Shown here: piece after piece, positions 31,596-47,879 of the stretch
Layout of the letters: the number at the start of each line of letters is the position of its first letter
How positions within the stretch are numbered: position 1 is the first letter of the stretch
Assembly (NCBI GenBank): GCA_963513935.1
Contig: OY740765.1
Location: 117,185,362 to 117,249,361 of the forward strand
Direction of reading: 5' to 3'
Source of the DNA: Aphrophora alni
Taxonomy: Eukaryota; Arthropoda; Insecta; Hemiptera; Aphrophoridae
DNA length: 64,000 bases
The notes under the pieces: generated by a model
The model's database searches: none
What the model saw: only the letters and a program-made list of their open reading frames with translations
What the model was told of the DNA's origin: nothing
Translations under genes and position numbers: made by a program

Positions 31596-34500
31596 ATGAA
31601 AAGTGCGAAATATTTATTGTTTAAGATTAGTTCAAACTTAAAACTGACGATACGTTCTACAACGGCATCTAGCGTCCAATCTGTTAAATGTTTGCAAAGC
31701 ACTAATAAAGGAAATAATTTGTTACGCTTTAGTGAGAGTATTAATTTAATAAATGTTTTTCTCATAACACAAATAATTAAATATTATTTTCTACCTGAAT
31801 TCTTTATATAAATAAATTTACAATAATAAAAGAGTATAGGGACTATGAAAAGTTCGAAATATTTATTGTTTAAGATTAATTCAAAATGAAAAACTGACGA
31901 TAGGTTCTACAACGGCATCTAGCGTCAAATTTGTTAAATGTCAGCAAAGCACTATTAAAGGAAATATTTTGTTACATTTTAGTGAGAGTATTGATTTAAT
32001 AAATGTATATCTCATAACACAAATAATTAAATATTATTTTTTACCTGAATTCTTTATATAAATAAATTAAAAATGAAAAAAAGATTATAAGGACTATAAG
32101 AAGTGCGAAATATTTATTGTTTAAGATTAATTCAAACTTAAAACTGACGATACGTTCTACAACGGCATCTAACGTCAAATCTGTTAAACGTTTGCAAAGC
32201 ACTATTAAAGGAAATATTTCGTTACACTTTAGTGAGAGTATTGATTTAATAAATGTTTATCTCATAACACAAATAATTAAATATTATTTTTTAAATTGAT
32301 TTCATTATATAAATAAATAAAAAATGAAAAAAAGATTATAAGGACTATGAAAAGTGCGAAATATTTATTGTTTATGATTGATTCAAACTTAAAAACTGAC
32401 GATACGACGTACAACGGCATCTAGCATCAAATCTGTTAAACGTCTGCAAAGAACTATTAAAGGAAATATTTTGTTACACTTTAGCGAGAGTATTGATTTA
32501 TTAAATGTTTTTCTCATAACACAAATAATTAAATATTATTTTTAATTGAATTCTTTATATAAATAAATTTACAATAATAAAAAATTATAGGGACTATGAA
32601 AAGTGCGTAATATTTATTGTTTAAGATTAATTCAAAATGAAAAACTGACGGTAGGTTCTACAACGGCATCTAGCGTCAAATCTGTTAAACGTTTGTAAAG
32701 CACTATTAAAGGAAATATTTTGTTACGCTTTAGTGAGAGTGTTGATTTAATAAATGTTTTTCTCATAACACAAATAATTAAATATTATTTTTTACCTGAA
32801 TTCTTTATATAAATAAATTAAAAATGAAAAAAAGATTATAAGGACTATGAAAAGTGCGAAATATTTATTGTTTAAGATTAGTTCAAACTTAAAACTGACG
32901 ATACGTTCTACAACGGCATCTAGCGTCCAATCTGTTAAACGTTTGCAAAGCACTATTAAAGGAAATAATTTGTTACGCTTTAGTGAGAGTATTAATTTAA
33001 TAAATGTTTTTCTCATAACACAAATAATTAAATATTATTTTCTACCTGAATTCTTTATATAAATAAATTTACAATAATAAAAGAGTATAGGGACTATGAA
33101 AAGTTCGAAATATTTATTGTTTAAGATTAATTCAAAATGAAAAACTGACGATAGGTTCTACAACGGCATCTAGCGTCAAATTTGTTAAACGTCAGCAAAG
33201 CACTATTAAAGGAAATATTTTGTTACATTTTAGTGAGAGTATTGATTTAATAAATAATTTTCTCATAACACAAATAATTAAATATTATTTTTACCTGAAT
33301 TCTTTATATAAATAAATTAAAAATGAAAAAAAGATTATAAGGACTATGAGAAGTGCGAAATATTTATTGTTTAAGATTAATTCAAACTTAAAACTGACGA
33401 TACGTTCTACAACGGCATCTAACGTCAAATCTGTTAAACGTTTGCAAAGCACTATTAAAGGAAATATTTCGTTACACTTTAGTGAGAGTATTGATTTAAT
33501 AAATGTTTATCTCATAACACAAATAATTAAATATTATTTTTTAAATTGATTTCATTATATAAATAAATTAAAAATGAAAAAAAGATTATAAGGACTATGA
33601 AAAGTGCGAAATATTTATTGTTTATGATTAAATCAAACTTAAAAACTGACGATAGGTTCTACAACGGCATCTAGCGTCAAATCTGTTAAACGTTTGTAAA
33701 GCACTATTAAAGGAAATATTTTGTTACGCTTTAGTGAGAGTATTGATTTAATAAATGTTTTTCTCATAACACAAATAATTAAATATTATTTTTTACCTGA
33801 ATTCTTTATATAAATAAATTTAAAATGAAAAAAAGATTATAAGGACTATGAAAAGTGCGAAATATTTATTGTTTAAGATTAGTTCAAACTTAAAACTGAC
33901 GATACGTTCTACAACGGCATCTAGCGTCCAATCTGTTAAACGTTTGCAAAGCACTATTAAAGGAAATAATTTGTTACGCTTTAGTGAGAGTATTAATTTA
34001 ATAAATGTTTTTCTCATAACACAAATAATTAAATATTATTTTCTACCTGAATTCTTTATATAAATAAATTTACAATAATAAAAGAGTATAGGGACTATGA
34101 AAAGTTCGAAATATTTATTGTTTAAGATTAATTCAAAATGAAAAACTGACGATAGGTTCTACAACAGAATCTAGCGTCAAATTTGTTAAACGTCAGCAAA
34201 GCACTATTAAAGGAAATATTTTGTTACATTTTAGTGAGAGTATTGATTTAATAAATGTATATCTCATAACACAAATAATTAAATATTATTTTTTACCTGA
34301 ATTCTTTATATAAATAAATTAAAAATGAAAAAAAGATTATAAGGACTATAAGAAGTGCGAAATATTTATTGTTTAAGATTAATTCAAACTTAAAACTGAC
34401 GATACGTTCTACAACGGCATCTAACGTCAAATCTGTTAAACGTTTGCAAAGCACTATTAAAGGAAATATTTCGTTACACTTTAGTGAGAGTATTGATTTA

Positions 34501-36103
34501 ATAAATGTTTATCTCATAACACAAATAATTAAATATTATTTTTTAAATTGATTTCATTATATAAATAAATAAAAAATGAAAAAAAGATTATAAGGACTAT
34601 GAAAAGTGCGAAATATTTATTGTTTATGATTGATTCAAACTTAAAAACTGACGATACGACGTACAACGGCATCTAGCATCAAATCTGTTAAACGTCTGCA
34701 AAGAACTATTAAAGGAAATATTTTGTTACACTTTAGCGAGAGTATTGATTTATTAAATGTTTTTCTCATAACACTAATAATTAAACATTATTTTTTAATT
34801 GAATTCTTTATATAAATAAATTTACAATAATAAAAGATTATAGGGACTATGAAAAGTGCGTAATATTTATTGTTTAAGATTAATTCAAAATGAAATACTG
34901 ACGATAGGTTCTACAACGGCATCTAGCGTCAAATCTGTTAAACGTTTGTAAAGCACTATTAAAGGAAATATTTTGTTACGCTTTAGTGAGAGTATTGATT
35001 TAATAAATGTTTTTCTCATAACACAAATAATTAAATATATATTTTTTTACCTGAATTCTTTATATAAATAAATTAAAAATGAAAAAAATATTATAAGGAC
35101 TATGAAAAGTGCGAAATATTTATTGTTTAAGATTAGTTCAAACTTAAAACTGACGATACGTTCTACAACGGCATCTAGCGTCCAATCTGTTAAATGTTTG
35201 CAAAGCACTAATAAAGGAAATAATTTGTTACGCTTTAGTGAGAGTATTAATTTAATAAATGTTTTTCTCATAACACAAATAATTAAATATTATTTTCTAC
35301 CTGAATTCTTTATATAAATAAATTTACAATAATAAAAGAGTATAGGGACTATGAAAAGTTCGAAATATTTATTGTTTAAGATTAATTCAAAATGAAAAAC
35401 TGACGATAGGTTCTACAACGGCATCTAGCGTCAAATTTGTTAAACGTCAGCAAAGCACTATTAAAGGAAATATTTTGTTACATTTTAGTGAGAGTATTGA
35501 TTTAATAAATAATTTTCTCATAACACAAATAATTAAATATTATTTTTTACCTGAATTCTTTATATAAATAAATTAAAAATGAAAAAAAGATTATAAGGAC
35601 TATGAGAAGTGCGAAATATTTATTGTTTAAGATTAATTCAAACTTAAAACTGACGATACGTTCTACAACGGCATCTAACGTCAAATCTGTTAAACGTTTG
35701 CAAAGCACTATTAAAGGAAATATTTCGTTACACTTTAGTGAGAGTATTGATTTAATAAATGTTTATCTCATAACACAAATAATTAAATATTATTTTTTAA
35801 ATTGATTTCATTATATAAATAAATTAAAAATGAAAAAAAGATTATAAGGACTATGAAAAGTGCGAAATATTTATTGTTTATGATTAAATCAAACTTAAAA
35901 ACTGACGATAGGTTCTACAACGGCATCTAGCGTCAAATCTGTTAAACGTTTGTAAAGCACTATTAAAGGAAATATTTTGTTACGCTTTAGTGAGAGTATT
36001 GATTTAATAAATGTTTTTCTCATAACACAAATAATTAAATATTATTTTTTACCTGAATTCTTTATATAAATAAATTGAAAATGAAAAAAAGATTATAAGG
36101 ACT
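31596..36103 (+). repeat. Satellite sub-block: 5+4 nonamer higher-order unit, two copies
   Basis: The monomer type with GATTAGTTCAAAC, AGCGTCCAATC and GGAAATAATTTG recurs at 31596, 32847, 33848, 35102 and 36104. The steps alternate 1,251, 1,001, 1,254 and 1,002 bp, so a pentamer and a tetramer alternate and the composite unit is about 2.25 kb. Each copy is followed in order by the AAAATGAAAAACTGACGATA type and the TAACGTC type. Confidence 0.85.
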
Positions 36104-39100
36104 ATGAAAAGTGCGAAATATTTATTGTTTAAGATTAGTTCAAACTTAAAACTGACGATACGTTCTACAACGGCATCTAGCGTCCAATCTGTTAAACGTT
36201 TGCAAAGCACTATTAAAGGAAATAATTTGTTACGCTTTAGTGAGAGTATTAATTTAATAAATGTTTTTCTCATAACACAAATAATTAAATATTATTTTCT
36301 ACCTGAATTCTTTATATAAATAAATTTACAATAATAAAAGAGTATAGGGACTATGAAAAGTTTGAAATATTTATTGTTTAAGATTAATTCAAAATGAAAA
36401 ACTGACGATAGGTTCTACAACGGCATCTAGCGTCAAATTTGTTAAACGTCAGCAAAGCACTATTAAAGGAAATATTTTGTTACATTTTAGTGAGAGTATT
36501 GATTTAATAAATGTATATCTCATAACACAAATAATTAAATATTATTTTTTACCTGAATTCTTTATATAAATAAATTAAAAATGAAAAAAAGATTATAAGG
36601 ACTATAAGAAGTGCGAAATATTTATTGTTTAAGATTAATTCAAACTTAAAACTGACGATACGTTCTACAACGGCATCTAACGTCAAATCTGTTAAACGTT
36701 TGCAAAGCACTATTAAAGGAAATATTTCGTTACACTTTAGTGAGAGTATTGATTTAATAAATGTATATCTCATAACACAAATAATTAAATATTATTTTTT
36801 AAATTGATTTCATTATATAAATAAATAAAAAATGAAAAAAAGATTATAAGGACTATGAAAAGTGCGAAATATTTATTGTTTATGATTGATTCAAACTTAA
36901 AAACTGACGATACGACGTACAACGGCATCTAGCATCAAATCTGTTAAACGTCTGCAAAGAACTATTAAAGGAAATATTTTGTTACACTTTAGCGAGAGTA
37001 TTGATTTATTAAATGTTTTTCTCATAACACAAATAATTAAATATTATTTTTTAATTGAATTCTTTATATAAATAAATTTACAATAATAAAAAATTATAGG
37101 GACTATGAAAAGTGCGTAATATTTATTGTTTAAGATTATTTCAAAATGAAAAACTGACGGTAGGTTCTACAACGGCATCTAGCGTCAAATCTGTTAAACG
37201 TTTGTAAAGCACTATTAAAGGAAATATTTTGTTACGCTTTAGTGAGAGTATTGATTTAATAAATGTTTTTCTCATAACACAAATAATTAAATATTATTTT
37301 TTACCTGAATTCTTTATATAAATAAATTAAAAATGAAAAAAATATTATAAGGACTATGAAAAGTGCGAAATATTTATTGTTTAAGATTAGTTCAAACTTA
37401 AAACTGACGATAGGTTCTACAACGGCATCTAGCAGTCCAATCTGTTAAACGTTTGCAAAGCACTATTAAAGGAAATATTTTGTTACATTTTAGTGAGAGT
37501 ATTGATTTAATAAATAATTTTCTCATAAAACAAATAATTAAATATTATTTTTTACCTGAATTCTTTATATAAATAAATTTAAAATGAAAAAAAGATTATA
37601 ACGACTATGAAAAGTGCGACATATTTATTGTTTATGATTAATTCAAACCTAAAAACTGACGATTCGTTCTACAACGGCATCTAGCGTCAAATCTGTTACA
37701 CGTTTGCAAAGCACTATTAAAGAGAAATATTTTGTTACACTTTAGTGAGAGTATTGATTTAATAAATGTTTATCTCATAACACAAATAATTAAATATTAT
37801 TTTTTAATTGAATTCATTATTTAAATAAATTAAAAGTGAAAAAAAGATTATAAGGACTATAAAAAATGCGAAATATTTATTGTTTATGATTAATTCAAAC
37901 TTAAAACTGACTATACGTTCTACAACGGCATCTAGCGTCCAATCTGTTAAACGTTTGCAAAGCACTATTAAAGGATATATTTTGTTACACTTTAGTGAGA
38001 TTATTGATTAATTATTTATTTTTCTCATAACACAAATAATTAAATATTATTTTTTACTTGAATTCTTTATATAAATAAATTTACAATAATAAAAGGTTAT
38101 AAGGACTATGAAAAGTGCGACATATTTATTGTTTATGATTAATTCCAACTAAAAAATTGACGATTCGTTCTACAACGGCATCTAGCGTCAAATCTGTTAA
38201 ACGTTTGCAAAGAACTATTAAAGGAAATATTTTGTTACACCTTAGTGAGAGTATTGATTTAATAAATGTTTATTTCATATAACAAATAATTAAATATTAT
38301 TTTTTAAATTAAATTTATTATATAAATAAATTTAAAATTTAAAAAATTATAAAGACTATGAAAAGTGTGTAATATTTATTGTTTATGATTAATTCAAACT
38401 TAAAACTGACGATACGTTCTACAACGGCATCTAGCGTCAAATCTGTTAAACGTTTGCAAAGCACTATTAAAACAAATATTTTACTACTCTTTAGTGAGAG
38501 TATTGATTTAATAAATGTATATCTCATAACACAAATAATTAAATATTATTTTTTCATTGAATTCTTTATATAAATAAATAAAAAATGAAAAAAAGAGTAT
38601 AGGGTCTATGAAAAGTGCGAAATATTTATTGTTTAAGATTAATTCAAACTTAAAAACTGACGATACGACGTACAACGGCATCTAGCGTCAAATCTGTTAA
38701 ACGTCTGCAAAGCACTATTAAAGGAAATATTTTGTTACACTTTAGTGAGAGTATTGATTTAATAAATGTATATCTCATAACACAAATAATTAAATATTAT
38801 TTTTTACCTGAATTCTTTATATAAATAAATTAAAAATGAAAAAAAAATTATAAGGACTATGAGAAGTGCGAAATATTTATTGTTTAAGATTAATTCAAAC
38901 TTAAAACTGACGATACGTTCTACAACGGCATCTAACGTCAAATCTGTTAAACGTTTGCAAAGCACTATTAAAGGAAATATTTCGTTACACTTTAGTGAGA
39001 GTATTGATTTAATAAATGTTTATCTCATAACACAAATAATTAAATATTATTTTTTAAATTGATTTCATTATATAAATAAATTAAAAATGAAAAAAAGATT

Positions 39101-42100
39101 ATAAGGACTATGAAAAGTGCGAAATATTTATTGTTTATGATTAATTCATACTTAAAAACTGACGATACGACGTACAACGGCATCTAGCGTCAAATCTATT
39201 AAACGTCTGCAAAGCACTATTAAAGGAAATATTTTGTTACACTTTAGCGAGAGTATTGATTTATTAAATGTTTTTCTCATAACACAAATAATTAAATATT
39301 ATTTTTTATTGAATTCTATATATAAATAAATTTACAATAATAGAAGATTATAGGGACTATGAAAAGTGCGTAATATTTATTGTTTAAGATTAATTCAAAA
39401 TGAAAAACTGATGATAGGTTCTACAACGGCATCTAGCGTCAAATCTGTTAAACGTTTGTAAAGCACTATTAAAGGAAATATTTTGTTACGCTTTAGTGAG
39501 AGTATTGATTTAATAAATGTTTTTCTCATAACACAAATAAATAAATATTATTTTTTACCTGAATTCTTTATATAAATAAATTAAAAATGAAAAAAAGATT
39601 ATAAGGACTATGAAAAGTGCGAAATATTTATTGTTTAAGATTAGTTCAAACTTAAAACTGACGATACGTTCTACAACGGCATCTAGCGTCCAATCTGTTA
39701 AACGTTTGCAAAGCACTATTAAAGAAAATATTTTGTTACGCTTTAGTGAGAGTATTGATTTAATAAATGTTTATCTCATAACACAAATAATTAAATATTA
39801 TTTTTTAAATTGAATTCATTATATAAATAAATTAGAAATGAAAAGAAGATTATAAGGACTATGAAAAGTGCGAAATATTTATTGTTTATGATTAATTCAA
39901 ACTTAAAAACTGACGATATGACGTACAACGGCATCTAGCGTCAAATCTGTTAAACGTCTGGAAAGCACTATTAAAGGAAATATTTTGTTACACTTTAGCG
40001 AGAGTATTGATTTATTAAATGTTTTTCTCATAACACTAATAATTAAACATTATTTTTTAATTGAATTCTTTATATAAATAAATTTACAATAATAAAAGAT
40101 TATAGGGACTATGAAAAGTGCGTAATATTTATTGTTTAAGATTAATTCAAAATGAAATACTGACGATAGGTTCTACAACGGCATCTAGCGTCAAATCTGT
40201 TAAACGTTTGTAAAGCACTATTAAAGGAAATATTTTGTTACGCTTTAGTGAGAGTATTGATTTAATAAATGTTTTTCTCATAACACAAATAATTAAATAT
40301 TATTTTTTACCTGAATACTTTATATAAATAAATTAAAAATGAAAAAAATATTATAAGGACTATGAAAAGTGCGAAATATTTATTGTTTAAGATTAGTTCA
40401 AACTTAAAACTGACGATACGTTCTACAACGGCATCTAGCGTCCAATCTGTTAAATGTTTGCAAAGCACTAATAAAGGAAATAATTTGTTACGCTTTAGTG
40501 AGAGTATTAATTTAATAAATGTTTTTCTCATAACACAAATAATTAAATATTATTTTCTACCTGAATTCTTTATATAAATAAATTTACAATAATAAAAGAG
40601 TATAGGGACTATGAAAAGTTCGAAATATTTATTGTTTAAGATTAATTCAAAATGAAAAACTGACGATAGGTTCTACAACGGCATCTAGCGTCAAATTTGT
40701 TAAACGTCAGCAAAGCACTATTAAAGGAAATATTTTGTTACATTTTAGTGAGAGTATTGATTTAATAAATGTATATCTCATAACACAAATAATTAAATAT
40801 TATTTTTTACCTGAATTCTTTATATAAATAAATTAAAAATGAAAAAAAGATTATAAGGACTATAAGAAGTGCGAAATATTTATTGTTTAAGATTAATTCA
40901 AACTTAAAACTGACGATACGTTCTACAACGGCATCTAACGTCAAATCTGTTAAACGTTTGCAAAGCACTATTAAAGGAAATATTTCGTTACACTTTAGTG
41001 AGAGTATTGATTTAATAAATGTTTATCTCATAACACAAATAATTAAATATTATTTTTTAAATTGATTTCATTATATAAATAAATAAAAAATGAAAAAAAG
41101 ATTATAAGGACTATGAAAAGTGCGAAATATTTATTGTTTATGTTTGATTCAAACTTAAAAACTGACGATACGACGTACAACGGCATCTAGCATCAAATCT
41201 GTTAAACGTCTGCAAAGAACTATTAAAGGAAATATTTTGTTACACTTTAGCGAGAGTATTGATTTATTAAATGTTTTTCTCATAACACAAATAATTAAAT
41301 ATTATTTTTAATTGAATTCTTTATATAAATAAATTTACAATAATAAAAAATTATAGGGACTATGAAAAGTGCGTAATATTTATTGTTTAAGATTAATTCA
41401 AAATGAAAAACTGACGGTAGGTTCTACAACGGCATCTAGCGTCAAATCTGTTAAACGTTTGTAAAGCACTATTAAAGGAAATATTTTGTTACGCTTTAGT
41501 GAGAGTGTTGATTTAATAAATGTTTTTCTCATAACACAAATAATTAAATATTATTTTTTACCTGAATTCTTTATATAAATAAATTAAAAATGAAAAAAAG
41601 ATTATAAGGACTATGAAAAGTGCGAAATATTTATTGTTTAAGATTAGTTCAAACTTAAAACTGACGATACGTTCTACAACGGCATCTAGCGTCCAATCTG
41701 TTAAACGTTTGCAAAGCACTATTAAAGGAAATAATTTGTTACGCTTTAGTGAGAGTATTAATTTAATAAATGTTTTTCTCATAACACAAATAATTAAATA
41801 TTATTTTCTACCTGAATTCTTTATATAAATAAATTTACAATAATAAAAGAGTATAGGGACTATGAAAAGTTCGAAATATTTATTGTTTAAGATTAATTCA
41901 AAATGAAAAACTGACGATAGGTTCTACAACGGCATCTAGCGTCAAATTTGTTAAACGTCAGCAAAGCACTATTAAAGGAAATATTTTGTTACATTTTAGT
42001 GAGAGTATTGATTTAATAAATAATTTTCTCATAACACAAATAATTAAATATTATTTTTTACCTGAATTCTTTATATAAATAAATTAAAAATGAAAAAAAG

Positions 42101-45100
42101 ATTATAAGGACTATGAGAAGTGCGAAATATTTATTGTTTAAGATTAATTCAAACTTAAAACTGACGATACGTTCTACAACGGCATCTAACGTCAAATCTG
42201 TTAAACGTTTGCAAAGCACTATTAAAGAGAAATATTTTGTTACACTTTAGTGAGAGTATTGATTTAATAAATGTTTATCTCATAACACAAATAATTAAAT
42301 ATTATTTTTTAATTGAATTCATTATTTTTAAATAAATTAAAAGTGAAAAAAAGATTATAAGGACTATAAAAAGTGCGAAATATTTATTGTTTATGATTAA
42401 TTCAAACTTAAAACTGACGATACGTTCTACAACGGCATCTAGCGTCCAATCTGTTAAACGTTTGCAAAGCACTATTAAAGGATATATTTTGTTACACTTT
42501 AGTGAGATTATTGATTAATTATTTATTTTTCTCATAACACAAATAATTAAATATTATTTTTTACTTGAATTCTTTATATAAATAAATTTACAATAATAAA
42601 AGGTTATAAGGACTATGAAAAGTGCGACATATTTATTGTTTATGATTAATTCCAACTAAAAAATTGACGATTCGTTCTACAACGGCATCTAGCGTCAAAT
42701 CTGTTAAACGTTTGCAAAGAACTATTAAAGGAAATATTTTGTTACACCTTAGTGAGAGTATTGATTTAATAAATGTTTATTTCATATAACAAATAATTAA
42801 ATATTATTTTTTAAATTAAATTTATTATATAAATAAATTTAAAATTTAAAAAATTATAAAGACTATGAAAAGTGTGTAATATTTATTGTTTATGATTAAT
42901 TCAAACTTAAAACTGACGATACGTTCTACAACGGCATCTAGCGTCAAATCTGTTAAACGTTTGCAAAGCACTATTAAAACAAATATTTTACTACTCTTTA
43001 GTGAGAGTATTGATTTAATAAATGTATATCTCATAACACAAATAATTAAATATTATTTTTTAATTGAATTCTTTATATAAATAAATAAAAAATGAAAAAA
43101 AGAGTATAGGGTCTATGAAAAGTGCGAAATATTTATTGTTTAAGATTAATTCAAACTTAAAAACTGACGATACGACGTACAACGGCATCTAGCGTCAAAT
43201 CTTATAAACGTCTGCAAAGCACTATTAAAGGAAATATTTTGTTACACTTTAGTGAGAGTATTGATTTAATAAATGTTTATCTCATAACACAAATAATTAA
43301 ATATTATTTTTTAAATTGATTTCATTATATAAATAAATTAAAAATGAAAAAAAGATTATAAGGACTATGAAAAGTGCGAAATAATTATTGTTTATGATTA
43401 ATTCAAACTTAAAAACTGACGATAGGTTCTACAACGGCATCTAGCGTCAAATCTGTTAAACGTTTGTAAAGCACTATTAAAGGAAATATTTTGTTACGCT
43501 TTAGTGAGAGTATTGATTTAATAAATGTTTTTCTCATAACACAAATAATTAAATATTATTTTTTACCTGAATTCTTTATATAAATAAATTTAAAATGAAA
43601 AAAAGATTATAAGGACTATGAAAAGTGCGAAATATTTATTGTTTAAGATTAGTTCAAACTTAAAACTGACGATACGTTCTACAACGGCATCTAGCGTCCA
43701 ATCTGTTAAACGTTTGCAAAGCACTATTAAAGGAAATAATTTGTTACGCTTTAGTGAGAGTATTAATTTAATAAATGTTTTTCTCATAACACAAATAATT
43801 AAATATTATTTTCTACCTGAATTCTTTATATAAATAAATTTACAATAATAAAAGAGTATAGGGACTATGAAAAGTTTGAAATATTTATTGTTTAAGATTA
43901 ATTCAAAATGAAAAACTGACGATAGGTTCTACAACGGCATCTAGCGTCAAATTTGTTAAACGTCAGCAAAGCACTATTAAAGGAAATATTTTGTTACATT
44001 TTAGTGAGAGTATTGATTTAATAAATGTATATCTCATAACACAAATAATTAAATATTATTTTTTACCTGAATTCTTTATATAAATAAATTAAAAATGAAA
44101 AAAAGATTATAAGGACTATAAGAAGTGCGAAATATTTATTGTTTAAGATTAATTCAAACTTAAAACTGACGATACGTTCTACAACGGCATCTAACGTCAA
44201 ATCTGTTAAACGTTTGCAAAGCACTATTAAAGGAAATATTTCGTTACACTTTAGTGAGAGTATTGATTTAATAAATGTTTATCTCATAACACAAATAATT
44301 AAATATTATTTTTTAAATTGATTTCATTATATAAATAAATAAAAAATGAAAAAAAGATTATAAGGACTATGAAAAGTGCGAAATATTTATTGTTTATGAT
44401 TGATTCAAACTTAAAAACTGACGATACGACGTACAACGGCATCTAGCATCAAATCTGTTAAACGTCTGCAAAGAACTATTAAAGGAAATATTTTGTTACA
44501 CTTTAGCGAGAGTATTGATTTATTAAATGTTTTTCTCATAACACAAATAATTAAATATTATTTTTTAATTGAATTCTTTATATAAATAAATTTACAATAA
44601 TAAAAAATTATAGGGACTATGAAAAGTGCGTAATATTTATTGTTTAAGATTATTTCAAAATGAAAAACTGACGGTAGGTTCTACAACGGCATCTAGCGTC
44701 AAATCTGTTAAACGTTTGTAAAGCACTATTAAAGGAAATATTTTGTTACGCTTTAGTGAGAGTATTGATTTAATAAATGTTTTTCTCATAACACAAATAA
44801 TTAAAAATTATTTTTTACCTGAATTCTTTATATAAATAAATTTAAAATGAAAAAAAGATTATAAGGACTATGAAAAGTGCGAAATATTTATTGTTTAAGA
44901 TTAGTTCAAACTTAAAACTGACGATAGGTTCTACAACGGCATCTAGCGTCCAATCTGTTAAACGTTTGCAAAGCACTATTAAAGGAAATATTTTGTTACA
45001 TTTTAGTGAGAGTATTGATTTAATAAATAATTTTCTCATAAAACAAATAATTAAATATTATTTTTTACCTGAATTCTTTATATAAATAAATTTAAAATGA

Positions 45101-47879
45101 AAAAAAGATTATAAGGACTATGAAAAGTGCGACATATTTATTGTTTATGATTAATTCAAACCTAAAAACTGACGATTCGTTCTACAACGGCATCTAGCGT
45201 CAAATCTGTTACACGTTTGCAAAGCACTATTAAAGAGAAATATTTTGTTACACTTTAGTGAGAGTATTGATTTAATAAATGTTTATCTCATAACACAAAT
45301 AATTAAATATTATTTTTTAATTGAATTCATTATTTAAATAAATTAAAAGTGAAAAAAAGATTATAAGGACTATAAAAAGTGCGAAATATTTATTGTTTAT
45401 GATTAATTCAAACTTAAAACTGACGATACGTTCTACAACGGCATCTAGCGTCCAATCTGTTAAACGTTTGCAAAGCACTATTAAAGGATATATTTTGTTA
45501 CACTTTAGTGAGATTATTGATTAATTATTTATTTTTCTCATAACACAAATAATTAAATATTATTTTTTACTTGAATTCTTTATATAAATAAATTTACAAT
45601 AATAAAAGGTTATAAGGACTATAAAAAGTGCGACATATTTATTGTTTATGATTAATTCCAACTAAAAAATTGACGATTCGTTCTACAACGGCATCTAGCG
45701 TCAAATCTGTTAAACGTTTGCAAAGAACTATTAAAGGAAATATTTTGTTACACCTTAGTGAGAGTATTGATTTAATAAATGTTTATTTCATATAACAAAT
45801 AATTAAATATTATTTTTTAAATTAAATTTATTATATAAATAAATTTAAAATTTAAAAAATTATAAAGACTATGAAAAGTGTGTAATATTTATTGTTTATG
45901 ATTAATTCAAACTTAAAACTGACGATACGTTCTACAACGGCATCTAGCGTCAAATCTGTTAAACGTTTGCAAAGCACTATTAAAACAAATATTTTACTAC
46001 TCTTTAGTGAGAGTATTGATTTAATAAATGTATATCTCATAACACAAATAATTAAATATTATTTTTTCATTGAATTCTTTATATAAATAAATAAAAAATG
46101 AAAAAAAGAGTATAGGGTCTATGAAAAGTGCGAAATATTTATTGTTTAAGATTAATTCAAACTTAAAACTGACGATACGTTCTACAACGGCATCTAACGT
46201 CAAATCTGTTAAACGTTTGCAAAGCACTATTAAAGGAAATATTTCGTTACACTTTAGTGAGAGTATTGATTTAATAAATGTTTATCTCATAACACAAATA
46301 ATTAAATATTATTTTTTAAATTGATTTCATTATATAAATAAATTAAAAATGAAAAAAAGATTATAAGGACTATGAAAAGTGCGAAATATTTATTGTTTAT
46401 GATTAAATCAAACTTAAAAACTGACGATAGGTTCTACAACGGCATCTAGCGTCAAATCTGTTAAACGTTTGTAAAGCACTATTAAAGGAAATATTTTGTT
46501 ACGCTTTAGTGAGAGTATTGATTTAATAAATGTTTTTCTCATAACACAAATAATTAAATATTATTTTTTACCTGAATTCTTTATATAAATAAATTTAAAA
46601 TGAAAAAAAGATTATAAGGACTATGAAAAGTGCGAAATATTTATTGTTTAAGATTAGTTCAAACTTAAAACTGACGATACGTTCTACAACGGCATCTAGC
46701 GTCCAATCTGTTAAACGTTTGCAAAGCACTATTAAAGGAAATAATTTGTTACGCTTTAGTGAGAGTATTAATTTAATAAATGTTTTTCTCATAACACAAA
46801 TAATTAAATATTATTTTCTACCTGAATTCTTTATATAAATAAATTTACAATAATAAAAGAGTATAGGGACTATGAAAAGTTCGAAATATTTATTGTTTAA
46901 GATTAATTCAAAATGAAAAACTGACGATAGGTTCTACAACAGAATGTAGCGTCAAATTTGTTAAACGTCAGCAAAGCACTATTAAAGGAAATATTTTGTT
47001 ACATTTTAGTGAGAGTATTGATTTAATAAATGTATATCTCATAACACAAATAATTAAATATTATTTTTTACCTGAATTCTTTATATAAATAAATTAAAAA
47101 TGAAAAAAAGATTATAAGGACTATAAGAAGTGCGAAATATTTATTGTTTATGATTAATTCAAACTTAAAACTGACGATACGTTCTACAACGGCATCTAGC
47201 GTCAAATCTGTTAAACGTTTGCAAAGCACTATTAAAACAAATATTTTACTACTCTTTAGTGAGAGTATTGATTTAATAAATGTATATCTCATAACACAAA
47301 TAATTAAATATTATTTTTTCATTGAATTCTTTATATAAATAAATAAAAAATGAAAAAAAGAGTATAGGGTCTATGAAAAGTGCGAAATATTTATTGTTTA
47401 AGATTAATTCAAACTTAAAAACTGACGATACGACGTACAACGGCATCTAGCGTCAAATCTGTTAAACGTCTGCAAAGCACTATTAAAGGAAATTTTTTGT
47501 TACACTTTAGTGAGAGTATTGATTTAATAAATGTATATCTCATAACACAAATAATTAAATATTATTTTTTACCTGAATTCTTTATATAAATAAATTAAAA
47601 ATGAAAAAAAGATTATAAGGACTATGAGAAGTGCGAAATATTTATTGTTTAAGATTAATTCAAACTTAAAACTGACGATACGTTCTACAACGGCATCTAA
47701 CGTCAAATCTGTTAAACGTTTGCAAAGCACTATTAAAGGAAATATTTCGTTACACTTTAGTGAGAGTATTGATTTAATAAATGTTTATCTCATAACACAA
47801 ATAATTAAATATTATTTTTTAAATTGATTTCATTATATAAATAAATTAAAAATGAAAAAAAGATTATAAGGACTATGAA

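Noticed and set aside
39405..39445. Hammerhead-like core (CTGATGA) in some satellite monomers
   Set aside because: Most monomers read CTGACGATA, and the required GAAA and stem II pairing are absent.
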